From contig JAUIRK010000054.1 of NCBI GenBank assembly GCA_030549495.1, positions 372,001 to 436,000 on the forward strand: a stretch of DNA of 64,000 nucleotides, written 5' to 3'. The notes under the pieces were generated by a model. The model saw only the letters and a list, made by a program, of their open reading frames with translations. It had not been told where the DNA came from and ran no database searches. Made by a program: the position numbers and the translations under genes. How positions within the stretch are numbered: the stretch's first letter is position 1; every line of letters begins with the position of its first letter. Source of the DNA: Nectonema munidae. Its lineage: Eukaryota > Nematomorpha > Nectonematoida > Nectonematidae. Shown one piece after another: positions 42,915 through 57,016 of the stretch.

Positions 42915-45329
42915 GTAAGGATAGCTTGTTGTTGGCATTTAGTTAGCTATTTCACTTGTTTTCTAAACATCGTATTTCTTTATATAATTTCAAATAGCAT
43001 TGGTAAGCTAAAATAAAGTAGCACTAAGTGTTTTTCTTATTTCCAGAAATCTTGAAATATAACTGTCAATTAATGCAAATATAGAGCTAACGTTAAATGC
43101 TATTGGCAGCCTGAATAAAGTAATACTTGCAAGTTAGTAAGTATATAAATGTGGAGCGAGATCGTAGAGCGGATATGGGGCGAGTTGGTAATGCTGATTT
43201 ATCGGGTTACTTCGTGCGAATTGATTGAGAACGCGTATTCCGATGAAATGCATTTGGAAGTTTAATTAAGTTAAATTGAAATAATGTGGTTTGTTAAACA
43301 AAATTTTATAATAAAGTAGTTGAATAAGAAATATTGGAAAAGTTCAATCAAAATTCATTTGTTACAACGTAAAAAAGAGTGCTCTCAACTATCTTGTCGT
43401 TTACCTTCAATCCTTCATCACTTGAAATCAATTACAAACCAGAAAAACTCATGACTTCATAATACAGTTTGAATAATTTATTTTCCTATTGTGCGTATAT
43501 ATTATATATTATATTAGGTAAATAAATTAATTCTATATTTAATCTGTTGTATGCATTAATTTGATATTAATGGTGTGTACATAATATACGATATTCAATG
43601 GATTGCATTACATGCATGTTTTAATAAAGTGGTCTTAAGTCTGGGAAACTTGAGAAATAAATAAATAAATAACTTTACAACTCAAAGATTCGTCAAAAAA
43701 ACATGCCAAGGTCGAAATTGTCTGCTACCCCCGCTCATGGGTCTGTGAAGCGTTGAATGAAACTCAATAGCCAGAATAATAAGACGATATCTAATGTAGA
43801 CGATTTGTATTGGAAAGTATTTATGAAGTATTACGCTCATATTCTTATACACTCGATTCTGGTCGCTAACGGGTTAAGGTACTTTATATAAAGTTACTCA
43901 GTGTTGTCTGTTTTTGGGGGATCACCTGTGTAAAAGGGTTTAGTAAGAGATAATTTTAGAACTTTTAACTTCTCTCAAGTATGCTAATTTTAGAATCATG
44001 TGAAACTAGTCTATTTTAAATTTAAAACATTTTTCCAATAAGGAGCAAGTTTAATTTCGTTTTGAACAAGCTTGCGAAGCGAACAAACCAAAGGAATGCG
44101 AACATTTACACGAGCATAAAAGTAAAGTGCAAGTGCGAACCTATATGAGCAATAAAACATGTATTGCATTCTATGGATCGTAAGTAAGTACATGCTTTGT
44201 GCGTCATTTAAAAGGTAAACTTCTACAAAAGTAACTTCGGCGTTAGTGGGTTAATTAGGACTTGAAAATGCAAACATCATTTTGAAAAACATGTGATGAT
44301 AGTTCAGTTTTGCCGAAGAAATTTTATTATTGGCCCATGTTGAAATGAACTGTGTCAAGGTTAATTTTTCTTCATCATTCAAATGACATTTGACATGCAT
44401 CATTAAATCCAGATGAAAAAGTTTGAATTTTGTTTTCTTCCTTCTTTTTCCCCTCTTCATGAAATGACAAAGGTCCGCTCTTAGAAACTGCAGCTCTAAC
44501 GACAACAAATCTTTTCCCCAAAATTCAAGGGTAACCATTTTTTCTTCTTTTTTGAGTATTTATTTTGAACAAAAGCAAAACATTATGTTTATATGTTCGT
44601 TATTCTTTATAATTTTCTTTGCGATCATCACAAATTCTGAGGAGGCCGTATAAAGATGATGGTATAATTTGGAAATGATCTCTAAGATCGATGATATTAA
44701 CTTTTTTAAGATTTCTATGAAATATAAAGATAAATGCTTGTTACAATTTAAAGCCTTGGTGGATAACTTTAAATTTAGTGGCCACCACATATGTTCAAAA
44801 TTTTATAATGCTTTTATTCATTTATCTTTGAAAGGACTCCATTGCAAATTCGAAGAAATGTCTAAATATTATCCTAATTTGGAAAATAATAACTCCAACT
44901 CTGTTGTCATGATTCATTTTTAAAAATATACCAATAGTGTATGCATAGAAAATAATAGGTATTATCCTTTCAAGTAAGCATGCAATTAAAACATCTTTCC
45001 AATTAAAATATAGGTTTTCTGAAATAATAATCACCTCTCTGATTATTACCAGTACCAATGCAAATCAAGTATAATTATAGGCATCAGATTAAAATTTCTA
45101 TTGATTCTACTGAAATATGTAAACTGAAAAAATTTCAGAATATTTTTTAGATTTATTAGATGAATTCTTTCCTTACATCTTCACCATAAAAAGCGGTTCT
45201 CCGCTTTCTTCTTGCCAATTTTAAAAAAGACTCTTTGAACATTTTGACAATGAAGTTCCAAACTTATATGACAAAGGCATTGTGCGTTCTAACTTCATAA
45301 TACCTTATATGAGGGGTGGCCAAATTTTT
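42915..45329. other. Intergenic or intronic AT-rich sequence
   Basis: A GC-richer patch at 43,149-43,265 holds a 38-codon frame (MWSEIVERIWGELVMLIYRV...) of unknown meaning. A 95-codon minus frame at 44,251-44,538 (MVTLEFWGKDLLSLELQFLR...) is not recognised. Confidence 0.35.
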
Positions 45330-47000
45330 TTCTCCTTGGGACTACTTTTTGTCCTAAAAATTTTCTGCGGGCTACTTTAGTTGCCGTGAAAAATGATAAA
45401 TTTTTTGGAAGACAAGTAGACACAAAATGATGTTTTTTTTAAATAAAAGAAATGATTTATTTTCAAAATCATAAGTAATATAGAAAAGTAAGTTTTTTTT
45501 GAAAATGAAACCTGATACTGCATTTTCTGAGCGAGTTTTTCAAAATTCGGGCCATAATTTGTCAGGGCGATTGTCAAACATGACTGTAAGTCTTTAATAT
45601 TTGTTAATTGGGATCTATGTTTTGTTTTAATACTATTCACAAAAGAAAAAGTTGTTTCACACAAATACCTTGATCCAAAAAATGCATTGAAACTAGCAAA
45701 TATGATCCAAATGTTTGGGTATTTGTTTTTGATTATATATTTCCAAAAATCTTTCTCACTTAACATTGATTTGAGATTTAAATCGTATTTGATGTCTACA
45801 AGTTCTTCTTCTAAATCAGCCAAACTAGATATCACCAAGTTTACAAGCTAAAATTTCAATGTTGATGTCATCTTTAAAAGGGTTTGAGAGAAAATTCGTG
45901 ATATCTTCGAGCTCATTGAAGGTTTCGAATCTTTTTTCAAATTCTTCTGAGAGTGATTGGAGATATTCAATGTATTTATCAACACTCAAAACTTTTTTAT
46001 GATCTCTTTCATCTGCTAAATTTGGGGAATGCTTCAAATCGCAACGTCCTATCTGTCTCAGTAGTATATTTAACTTCTCCTTAAATGACTTTATATGGCT
46101 GACCATTTCTATTATTCTTTTTTCTTTGCCTTGTACTTGAGTATTAAGTTGATTGAACTTTTCAGTAACATCACAAAAAAGGCAAGGTCACAGCGCCATT
46201 CTGAATCACTCAATTATAGACATGGATTTTTCTTAGTTTCTAGAAAAAGACACACTTTTGGCAAGAGCTCTCTAAAACGAATCAGAAACTTACCACGACG
46301 CAACCATCTGTATCTAGAAGCAATCCACTGTGCTCTTCCCCACGTTCCTTCAGTAAAGCACGAAACTGTCGACGTGATAAACTTTTTGATCTGATGTAAT
46401 TGACTGTTTTGAATGCTATGTCCATAACATGATCAAACTTCATAACTTTCGAGCACATAACTTGATTTTGTATGATGCATTGATAATCCGTGAGAAACTT
46501 GTCATTACGTTTACAAAGAGCAATAAAAACATTCCTATGACCAGTCATTGCAGGAGCACCATCAGTCGTTATTGAAACCAATTTGCTGAGGGGAAAATTT
46601 GTACGTGAAACAAAATCCTTGAATGAACTGAAGATATCCTCACCTCTAGTGCATTCTTTCATTGGAATTATTGTCAATAGCTCTTCCTCGGCTGACATAT
46701 CATCAAAAACCATTCTAATGAAAACACAGAGTTGAGCAGTACCAATATAGTCAGTTGACTAGTCAAACTGCAAGGAGAGTACAATGCACTTATCAATATT
46801 AGTTTTTTAAACTTGTTCAAGATCTTGGCTAATATCTTCGGTTCTTCGCGACAATGACATGTTTTTGATACAAGTTATCATTTCAGACTTATTTTTGAAA
46901 CTTTGAAACAACACATCACCCGCTTTAATGAAGGCTTCTTTCACTATTTCCCCATACTTAAATGGTTTGTTATTCTTGATTAATGTTTCAATAACTTTGA
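45330..47000 (-). mobile_element. GTF2IRD2/SCAND3-type hAT transposon, broken
   Basis: Minus-strand pieces in order: SLQFD then STDYIGTAQLCVFIRMVFDD (about 46,770-46,700), LTIIPMKECTRGEDIFSSF, KLVSITTDGAPAMTGHRN (about 46,580), CIIQNQVMCSKVMKFDHVMD, VNYIRSKSLSRRQFRALLKE, LLLDTDGCVVVS, then MVSHIKSFKEKLNILLRQIG (about 46,100) and the dimerisation region ending NIKDLQSCLTIALTNYGPNF (about 45,560). The catalytic core TTDGAPAM is preserved. A stop sits right after the first Asp block and at least two frame changes occur, so it cannot act. The N-terminal BED region is lost or beyond recognition near 47,000. The left end GGGGTGGCCAAATTT near 45,312 resembles hAT termini. Confidence 0.85.
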
Positions 47001-48949
47001 ATGAGGCTATTGTAGCAGATTAAACAAATTAAAAAAAATTAAAATTAATAAATCTTCGAAAAAAAATCAAAATACTAATAAAAATAAAAAATACTAAAAT
47101 TTTATGCGGCAGTCTACTTCCAAAAGCTTCGCGGTTGACTAGTCGACCGCGGGTGACGTCTTGAACTTATATACCCCTTATATACTTTTGAAATTTTGTT
47201 CAGTGATATTTTTTATTGAAATGTAATAATACCAAACACACCTAAGCTCAGATAGTTTAGATTATAAAAATATGTAAGTTTATTTTTATGATGTCATCTT
47301 GAAATATAGTTGTAACTAAAATGTAAGTTTATTTTTTGCTAGTGTGTGCGCCATTGTAAATTGGTATGCGTGCCACACTTGGAACGCATGTCATAGGTTT
47401 GCGACGCGTGTCATGGAATGCGAATATTCTTTTTAATGAAGATTTATTTGTCTTCCTGTATCCCTCGCTCATATTTTTCAATCTTAGTATGACAGTCTGC
47501 AGCCTCATCCTTTTGTTATTTATTTTTGAAGATTTAGTTCAAGTGGATTTAAGAAAAAGGCGGCAAATTTAAAAATAAAATTTTAGTGATCAAAAATCCT
47601 GAGATCAAATGAATGATTCAAGCGGATACAATCCAAAAAGATGGGTTCAAATGGATTTGTCTAAAAATTCATGCCAATAAATCTCGTTTTCTTGTTGACA
47701 AATCGGATAGAAGGGGCTGCGAGTTTCTGCTCTAACTATATTTCAAGCAATGCACTTGAAATAACTTGAAAAGACTGTGCCTTGATAAAATATAGAGACT
47801 TTTTCTCAATTGAAATGCTACAACACCCTTGTCAAAAGTTTAAGGAATAGTGAGCTTCAAATGATATCACGCGCATGTTTATTCATTTACGTACACTTTA
47901 AATGTACTTTGTGGCGTGAAAAACTAAAACAAATTCACATATTTTCGTTTTCTCTCTGTCTCCTTGTGAAGTATTAAAAAGTGAAAGAGGAGAATAAGGT
48001 TGTAAGTATACGCAGAAAGTGTCTGCAATTTTTCTGCCTCTGTGTGTATGTGAACCCAGGTACGATATGTTTGCTCAATCCTGGTATTTCATCAGCCTTA
48101 TGAGTCACTTTAGCTCGCTTTAGTAAGTTTTTTCTTTTTCGCCTATAGAATATTGATTAGGTTTCATTATCTTTAGCCATTATTATCAGATAGGACGTGG
48201 ATATTTGATGTTTCTGTGCGATGCTTTTTCAAGAAGAACTAAGTCTCTGTGGCCATACACAATAAAATGATCGCATACTTTTCGTGTGGAGATTTGTATT
48301 TCCTCCGATTGATTTTTATTGTTAAATAAAGCAGCTATACGTCGTCTACCCTTATCTATCTGGCTGAGACACTTGGACGCTTAAAAATAAATGTTCTATT
48401 GTTCGAGAATGTTCGCCGCCGTGTACTTTTACGAATCATTTTTAATATTTTAACCCTTATCCCACCCTTAAAAAGTGCTCTGTTTTTCTACAAGCACCTA
48501 CATTTTTTAGTATAGTAAATTTTATACATACTTATATTTACTTTGATTATTGTTGTATAACAATCACCATTCGATGGTGAGGTATAAGTATTAAAGGTAT
48601 ATGTACATCTATTTATTGGGAAAACTAAAAAGTGTGCTATAAAACAAACAAATGAAAAAAATAATTTGATTTTCTTTGCAGCAAAACCAATATTCTCGTT
48701 AAGTTAAACTGTAAGTAAGTTCATCACAAATCACAACTTTACAAGCGTTGCAAAAACTTCGGCATGACATTTACAATACTTTCACGGCTTCGAATACTTT
48801 GTGTTTTTCCTTTTGCGGCTTCTAGTAGTTGTCAAAACCTGCTGTCAGTCCTGCTTCATTTCACTCGTTCCTCAGACCCTGTTTCTGAAGGCTCTTTGAT
48901 GAAAAATCAAAGGCAAGTTGAAGAGAGATTTTTGAGGAATTTTTCATTT
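47001..48949. other. Intergenic AT-rich sequence
   Basis: A palindromic GGTTGACTAGTCGACC near 47,130 and a CATG/GCG-rich patch at 47,360-47,420 may be the far end of the hAT element. No coding feature. Confidence 0.35.
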
Positions 48950-49100
48950 GAGGCCTACTCCTTGACCTAAATGCTCCTTGCTTCTATGAAAATTCTTGAA
49001 TCGAGTAAATCAAATCCATTCTTAATTTCATTGTAGTCCAGGATTATTTTAGGCTTCTTATCTTCTCTTTCATATTCTTCAATTACTTAAAATTATTTTA
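48950..49100 (-). pseudogene. piggyBac-like transposase fragment
   Basis: The minus strand reads EYEREDKKPKIILDYNEIKN then GFDLLDSR, matching the piggyBac motif KPxxIxDYNxxKGGVDxxD. Only this short block is clear; the sequence on either side no longer aligns. Confidence 0.5.
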
Positions 49101-49634
49101 ATTTTTTTTTTGGGAAGAAGACAACATCAAACATTTTGTTCTTCTTAGAAACATAGGAGCTTCTATTCTCATGCTCTTAGAGAGCCACAAACAAGAGGGT
49201 TTACTTTTTTGACTTTTAACCGATTTCAAAAATCCAGTAAACAAAATTTAGCCAACATTTTTTATTCTCTTAAATAAATTTTAAATCCTAAAATTATCTT
49301 AGGTAATCGATTGAAGAAAAGTATAAAATTTTTATTTTTTAAAAAATTATTTTTTTTTCATTTTCGATGTATAAAAGCTGCTGAAAACTGCTTTCATTTA
49401 ACCTTAAATTTTCTTGTTATTAAAGATCTCAAAAGAGAATCAAGGCGCCATTTTTGGCGCTCTGAAATGTCCCCACTGTTCCATAAGGAATCAATTAAAA
49501 CATATCATCAATGTGTTCTCTATATTCATTATAAATAGCTATTCTCTTCCTCTGCTTTTTTGACTCGATGATGTTTTACTTTTTTGTTTCTTATAGTTGC
49601 TGGTTTTCTTCACCACTTTCTCTATCATGTAGAG

Positions 49635-49938
49635 GAGGGCTTCCTAACCCTTATTCAGACATGGACCCGTGATGAAAGCTACGGTTCCCCTCTTAGGAAA
49701 TTTTCGCATAAAAGTCATAAAAACAACTTTGCATGTACTTAATATTTGTACTTGTAAAAAAATGCCAAAAAACTTTTTATTAAAATGTCAATTATAAAAT
49801 GTTTTTCAATGTTTATAAGATATTTGAATCAAAAAAATGTTTATCAAAATATATTTATAATTTTAAATAAAAAATTTCATTTTTTAATCTGACCCTCACG
49901 GATCTCTTGAAATCGATGGAGCAGGGTAAGAATCCCTG
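49635..49938. mobile_element. hAT-type MITE, 304 bp
   Basis: The ends GAGGGCTTCCTAACCCT and GGGTAAGAATCCCTG are inverted repeats. Flanking octamers ATGTAGAG and ATGTAAAT agree at 6 of 8 bases. Confidence 0.68.
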
Positions 49939-49946
49939 ATGTAAAT

Positions 49947-52900
49947 ATCATTTGTTTTCCCACTCGACATTATTTGAACAAAATTAAGAAACTGCAATTA
50001 AGGGTGTTGAAATAAACGAAGTCAAACTTCAGAAAAAGGGAGAGAAGAAGAAAAAGAAGGCAGGCGGGTGGCATTTTATATTTTGATAGAAAATTGGATT
50101 AAAACAAATTTCAAAGTAAGCCTCAAGCATTTTACTTTTTATAAGTTATTTGTCTCACCTAATGTCACCATTTAATTGATTGCAAACTTTTTGTAATTGA
50201 TTGCGAGATTTTGTAATTGATTGCATGGATTTTGTAACAGATCGTCAAACTTTTATTCGTGTTGTATACGTTGTGTTCAATTTATAATAGCTTTAAAACA
50301 TTAGAAATGCTAATAAAAGTTGAAAGGATTGAGGCGATCAATTTTTTGTATCTCTTCAATTTTAATGAAAAAAAGAAACCAATGTCATTTTGACCCGCTG
50401 ATGTCCTACGGGTTATTAAGTTGTCCTTTGGCTTCACTGTCATCAAAACTGATCCTAGCCTAATTTAATTGTCAGCTTCTTTATTTTCAAATTCTCATAT
50501 GCATGCCTAATAATGGATAAGAAAATTCCCCAATATGATGCGCGCACCTGTTTATGATTTATTGGTGGTGACATTTCATCGCTTAAACAATTTGCCCATT
50601 ATTTCCTACTGATTATTATTACTTTAATGACTAGCTATCTAATTTTAGCAACCAATCAAATAACGGTTTACAGTCGCTTCGCACCAACCAAATTGCTCCA
50701 TTTGCCTTACCCAACTTGCAGCACACCCGATTGTATAAAATGGCTGGACGTTTTTGTGGAAATGCTTTTGTGCGAATTAGTGATGGCAATTAGCCCTATT
50801 TTCGTTAACCCGTTAATTCATTCTCTCATGTCTTTTGACCGAACGATTAACGGTTTTATGTTTGCAAAATTTTTTCTTCATAGATACAAAAAAGGTTCGT
50901 CAAGAGAACGCAATTTCATTAGAATTTATAAGTAAAGTGCTGAAGGGTCATTTGTTTGAAATAAAAACATCAAGTTAGTTCTAAATGTTAGTATATCAAG
51001 TTAGTTGTAAATGCTTTGAATGAAAAGATTAAAACGAAGTTAGTAGATGGTTGAAGGGGATTAGACAAATGATTAATCTATAAAAGATCTAATACTGGAG
51101 TCGAAAATTCGTTTTATCTAAACAAATTCCTTCGAAAAGTGTTCATACATGTAAATTTTGAAAATACAGAAAAAATTTTATGACTAGGCAAATGTTCCTT
51201 TTACGATCAAACCGGGCACATACATATCTGGATTCCATCTACGGCATCAATGGTCGTGTCTAAAATAATTGGCTTTCTTAATTATCCTGCGTACATTCGT
51301 CTCATCATATTCGATGCAAATATGCTTTTTCGAGCATCGCATTATAAATCATCAGGCAATAATACATCTCCCCTGCATAATAGACTGCTTGCATTTTGTT
51401 TATGTGTTGCGTACACTCTACCGCGGAGGCACAATTGCGTCCTGCATAATAAATCTAATCCCATCACATCACCGATGCAAGAATCAATATTTTCGATGAC
51501 AGCTTTTCATCTTTTCTTAATTCGGACATGATGTAATGTATACTTTGTGTGTATACACCACCACCGCTACACTCAACGACTTACAACACAAATGTTTCAC
51601 TCGTAATCTCTCGTGGCCTATTTTGCGCTCGTATTAATGGCATTCGTATCTTCATCTTCTTTCATTCGCGCTTTCATCATTTTCTGTTAAGACTTTCGAG
51701 ATTTCACACGTCCTTCGATGTACTTTCGTAAGTTCTCTCGGCACCAGCTATCATTTTTCCTCCTTTTCATCGTTATAATTGTGTCGTCACTACAGCTTTT
51801 CATCATGATATCTATTAAATTTATTAGTATGGGAACGTACGTGAAATGAAGTCCGTTATTTTTATTTTTTCTAAATCAAATGCAGTGAGAAGGAATTTTT
51901 GCGTCCTTCGAATTGATCAGTGAGGGGCGAGGGAGGGGGTGAGTAGGGCCAGGGTTCTCCCCCTCTTTCCAAAGGCTATCTTTTATAGAGTACTATTTTT
52001 TCACATTGGGCGATTTGTCGCATTGACTCTCCCCATCAGATTTTTTTTGCGCGAAAATGTGAAATTATTTTAGGCGGCTAGTTGCATACAGAGGAAATGA
52101 CTAAAATATTTGATAATTTATGAGCTTTATGATTTATACTTATCACAAATGGCTCAGGGCCAAGTGTTAATTCGGTTCTGTCGTGGAAGTTCTAATAATA
52201 CTGAAAACAGAATGATACAGGTATATAATATAGGTGTATAAATTAAAAGAAATTTTTTGTTCTAATAAAGAAAATCAAAAAGTAAAATTGTAACTTGCTG
52301 AACTCATCCCTGTATTAGATGCCCCTTTTGTGGACACTACTCCTTTTTCCACAAACTTCATGAATGAAAAGTAACAGCTTTATTCAAAGGTTAGAAATCC
52401 CTGGTCAAGAAAGAGTCAGACGACAGACCAGTGAAAACAGTTGCGTCTATTTGTATTGTGACTATTGTGGTTCAGATGAAATTAAAAAATGATGATCAAT
52501 GTGCTGAAAATTCGGGTTTTGATTCGTTGAAGAGACGTGCATAGGCATGTTGTATCGTTTCACTATTTCTATCTTCTGTCTGTCTGTCTGTGTTTTGTGC
52601 GACAAGTAATCGATAGTGACTAAGAGAATTGTGATTTATTCTTTGGGATTGATTTTTCTATTTGCCTAAGAAGTGCTGCTATCCCAGTTTTTTTGTTTAG
52701 TTTATCTTTTTTTGCACGTTTTCTTGATTTAGTTTGTGTATCATTGTGTCTACTACAAAGATATCTTTAGGTAAATTATCTTTGACGAGATTTGTTATTG
52801 TATTTTAATATTTCTCTTTACTTCACTTTTGTACTTTTCTCGTTAAATTTGACTTCTGTTCATACGCCAATTCCTTATAGAGATGTATTTATAAAAAATT

Positions 52901-54201
52901 AACAACCGCAATAATAATTAGTTTTATGTAGACCTAACGTTGTTTTTTTAATGTCAACTTATTTCGCACAAAGTTGAAGTTTCTAGGCGCCAAATTTTAT
53001 TAATGATCTTAGCCAAAAATTGTTCTATTAATGCATTCATTTTATATTTAAGTTCTTAAAATGTTTTCAAAGATGAAATAACCGTTACTACAAAAGCGTC
53101 CATCTGTGTGATGCTTTTCGAAGTAGACGTCCTAACATTCTATTGCCCCTCATCCCTATTTATGTCGGAGGTGGTTTCGCTGAGCTTTCTGACTGATCTG
53201 TGATGTAAAGACGTCACTATTATTCATATGTATTTCATGCTGTTTCTTTACATCTTAAAGGTCATTTAGTTGCATCAGATCAAGTTTATTAGAGGCTGTC
53301 AAAAATTGATTTACAGCCGAAGCTAAGAATTGTGTATAATTATAACTTCAAATCTAGAATTCTTTAATATAAGTAGTAAGAAGTGTTTAAAAAAGTTTTC
53401 AACGAAAAAACATCAGGCATGTTTAAGGGATGACCCAAAATAACAGAGAGAAGTAGTTGAGAAAGATGTAAGGAAAAGAAATCTAAATTTAGGCAATAAG
53501 CAAGATTGGGGAAGCTGGAGGTGTGGATTAAACAAATATAGTGTGAAAACTCGTTCCACACTAGCTTTCTGGGAATCTAGCCGTAAAATCGATTATTATT
53601 ATTCTTTGTATGTAGTGTAAAATGTTATAGGATAGCCATTGCACTGTCAAGATATTTTAATACACCCTTGTTACTAACTTTCATTTTTAGACACTTCTAT
53701 TCGGAGTTTGTCAATATCGCAAATTCGTTTTCATTTCATTTTCCTCCTTTTTGACTTTGATATCGCAAAGGGTTTAATTAGGGAATAAAATGATTTTTAT
53801 TCTTTGATTTGAAAACATATAAGCTAATTTTTTGTGCTTTCTTTCCAAATTGCATTACTTTCAACGTAATCATATTTTTTCGCAATTTTTTTCGAAAAAT
53901 GATTAGTCCCGACTTTTTTAAGGTAGCAATTATTAAAACGAGTAAATATTTTTCAAATTTAACGATAACTAACTTCTTTTTTGGAAGTAACGATAACTAC
54001 AACGAAGCTATTTTTAGTAGTAACGTTCCCAACTTTTTGATGTAGCAACGTTCATTCAAATGTCTCAGTAGTGTCTATAAGAAACACTTTCTCGTCATCT
54101 ACGTTGTCTGTTTTTTGTCTACGATATTGACTTCATTTTAAATTCACTTAATATGATTAAAACTTTAAAATCTAAGAGCTGAATTTGTTTTATTTATTTA
54201 T
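49947..54201. other. Intergenic sequence with a less repetitive island at 50.2-51.8 kb
   Basis: The 50,160-51,850 part is richer in varied, non-repeat-like sequence than its surroundings. It contains many TAAT-core sites and an octamer ATGCAAAT near 51,315, as developmental enhancers often do, but has no convincing exon. A TCTG tetranucleotide run lies near 52,576-52,591. From 53,900 to 54,050 TAACGATAACTA-type motifs repeat. Confidence 0.3.
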
Positions 54202-55199
54202 TTAACCTCAAAAGTATATTGTTTTTTTGCTACACTGTTGTTTTTCGGTGTACATTTTGTACACACGCTGTTTTAATGAAAAATTCAATGAAAATTTAGA
54301 GTATCTTCATATAAAAGAATATAATGAGAAAGTTATGAAGTTTATTAAAACTAACAATGCAAACAAAATTCTTTTTTAACACTCTTACGATGAAGAAGGC
54401 ATATTATATCTTTACATTTATCACAGGTAGACCTACTCCATTTCTTGCACACGACGCATCTTCTAGGTCTTTTAGAAGGGTTATTCTCAGTGTTTGACAA
54501 TGTCAAATCCATGGAATAACCAACTAATCTTGCAGCCAATATAGTATTCTTCCTTAAACCTGGACATTCGAATCTCTTCGTAGCAAATTTTTGTGCTAGT
54601 TGAAAAGACAAATTTCTTAAAAACTGTTTTCTGCTCAGCTTATAACCATTTTTGCACATCAAAATGAAAGCATTGTGCCAAGAAATATCAATAATGTTAT
54701 AGTTTAACAACATAGGCCCTCTTGTTTTTTATTTCGTAATGAACTCTTCTAAGATTCCATCCATCAAATCAACTCCTCCTTTATATTTGTTATAATCAAG
54801 AATAATGAATGGCTTTTATCATTACGGTTAGAGATGTCAATTGTAAAATGCGAAGAACTTAAAAGGAGAACTTTTCTGTTTCTTTTAGCTAGGTATGAAA
54901 CAAGAGAAAGGGAGTTTTCATGATTATAAATCGAATTTTCTTTTCGTGTTGATTTAATAGTGCCTAATAAAGTTAAATTTTCTTTGAGCAATTCACAGGC
55001 CCAAAAAATTTTGATCCCGTAATTCCTAGGCTTGCATGGCATATAGGTCTTGCCTGGGATTTTGTCTCTATAACCTAGAAGTTCTTCGTCAACTGTTATC
55101 CAGCTTTCTGGTACATAAAAGCGGCACAAATTGGTTTGAAAAGCCGTCCATATTTCCTCAAGGAAATACATTGATGAAATTTACGAAGAATACTATTAA

Positions 55200-56322
55200 T
55201 ATAAATTTACGAAGAAGTATCTACGATGAATACTTCTTGAAATTTACGGTGACAGTACACTCCTTTGCCAGAAACTTTATCAGGTTTATTGAAGGATACC
55301 AGGTGTGAAATTTGCCCCCATGGGCAGCCTTTGGAAAACGAAATTTTTACTCTTGATTCGGAAACCGAATAAGGATTGATAAGACTTGTGTATCCCAATG
55401 CCGTAAAACGCATTCTTTAGATCTATGCGACATGCATAGCCAAAACGGTGTGGCATATGCAGGAGTGAAGTCACCCCTTCTAGAGTAAGTTTCTCTTTCT
55501 TGAAGAGATCCGTAGAAAAGGTATGTTTTGAATGAACCTAATGGCGTTGTCCCTTTTGGGATTAGGAAGGTTGGTGATACAATCCTGGGCTTGTTCACTT
55601 CTTGAATAATAGAGTGTTTGAGCAAGGCAGGAATGATCTTTGTTGGATGAAATTTTCTTGACAAATGGATGGATGAGCAAACTGAGAAAAGGAGTTGAAA
55701 GGCTTATCTGAGATAATCACAGATTTGTATCCATATTTGAGGATTTGGATAGCCTTACGACAGCGGAGTTTCTTTGGGCATGTCCATCGTGTAGCGAAAC
55801 CGTCAAAGGAAGCTTTGAAAGGAGGCGCTCTGAATGAGTTCGTGTTTCTTACGCTCCTACAGTGAGAATTGCTCGAGTGGGGATCCTGTGGGTATATCAG
55901 CTGGAGGATCATCTTCTTCGTGAACTGGTGGATCTTCCTGGATTTCTTTGAACTCGGGTGAAGATGTTGCGCCAGGTGTCACCTTTGTACAAGTCTTTAG
56001 AAAGATAGTAAGTTTAGTACCGTTACTAGCTTTGTACCCAATTCCGGGGTGTCCGCGTGGTGCAACATTTCATGAATGAAGTGTCGATGATCGTCATACC
56101 CGCGAAAGTTTTCAGGGAGCGGTTCATCGAAATTCTTACCATTTTCTTCTTCTTGATTCAGAAAGACAGGAATGCCGTCTGATCCAAAAACTTCCATAAG
56201 AATGGCTTCTAGGGTATCATCACCCACCACCTTTATAGGGGTGTTTTCAGGAATTATAGGTGATGGCTCGACATTAGGAAAAGGCCAGTCGATAATATCT
56301 TGTACCACAGCATCAATGATGT
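55200..56322 (-). mobile_element. Retroelement fossil (LTR/DIRS-type reverse transcriptase)
   Basis: Minus-strand sequence includes a reverse-transcriptase region with KPRIVSPTFLIPKGT, IDLKNAFYGIGIHKSYQSLF and FQRLPMGANFTP, matching the blocks of Ty3-like and DIRS-like enzymes. Sequence upstream of it is also protein-like. It is a broken, old fragment with several breaks; no terminal repeats were found. It interrupts the piggyBac-like transposase gene. Confidence 0.65.
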
Positions 56323-56330
56323 CCTAGAAC

Positions 56331-56573
56331 AGAGGTTCCCAACCTTTTTTTCACGAAGTATCCCTTGAAAATTTTCAGCCTTAGCCGAACCCCTAATAAT
56401 TTTTTTTTCACACTAATTGATTTTAAACCCCGCTAATCATCAGTCAAAGATGCATTTCAATAAATACAAAACAACTTTCAATTATTTTTTATTATGGTAT
56501 ACCTTTATAAAGTACCCTTTGAAAAAAGTGAAACGAACCCCCAAGGGTTCAGAACCCCAGGTTGGCAACCCTA
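56331..56573. mobile_element. hAT-type MITE, 243 bp
   Basis: The ends CAGAGGTTCCCAACCT and AGGTTGGCAACCCTA are inverted repeats of the usual CAGxGGTTCCCAAC kind. Flanks TCCTAGAA and TCCCAGGA agree at 6 of 8. It is nested within the piggyBac-like element, at the edge of the retroelement fossil. Confidence 0.78.
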
Positions 56574-57016
56574 TCCCAGGAGAATGACGGAGGCGAGTCA
56601 ATCATAGGTAAGGCGGGTTGGCACTCTGAAGGAAATGTAGGATCCTCGGCGTGCATCATTGCCCGAAGCTCTCGAACGTGAAGCAGGTGGTATTGGATTC
56701 AGACTCCATCTTATAACTTCATTAGGATCTTTACCTCTATATACTAAATCAAAATCATCAGAATTCTTCACTGTTTGAATCATCAGAGCTTTGGTAGTAT
56801 ACAGTCATTTCTCCTTCTTCGTCTTCACAATCTTCTTCAAAGTCATCATAATCCCTTCCTTCAATCAGATTTACATCGAGTTCTTCATGTACAACCTCAA
56901 CGACTTCGGTTTCGTCAAAACTGGCACCATCTTCGTTACACAGAGAAAGAAACGCACAAGCATTTTTGAAAGAAGTTCTCTTTCCCTTCATTTGAACAAT
57001 TTCTTGTGAATAAAAG

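Noticed and set aside
48764-48970. 68-codon plus frame starting MTFTILSRLRILCVF
   Set aside because: It overlaps a minus-strand piggyBac-like fragment region and has no recognisable domain.
51250-51731. Several overlapping plus frames of 60-93 codons
   Set aside because: Three different frames are open over the same DNA with no splice context or domain, which suggests chance in a GC-balanced patch.
56775-57009. Plus-strand frames opposite the piggyBac N-terminus
   Set aside because: They are shadows of the acidic minus-strand coding region (repeated GAA/GAT codons read in reverse as TTC/ATC).
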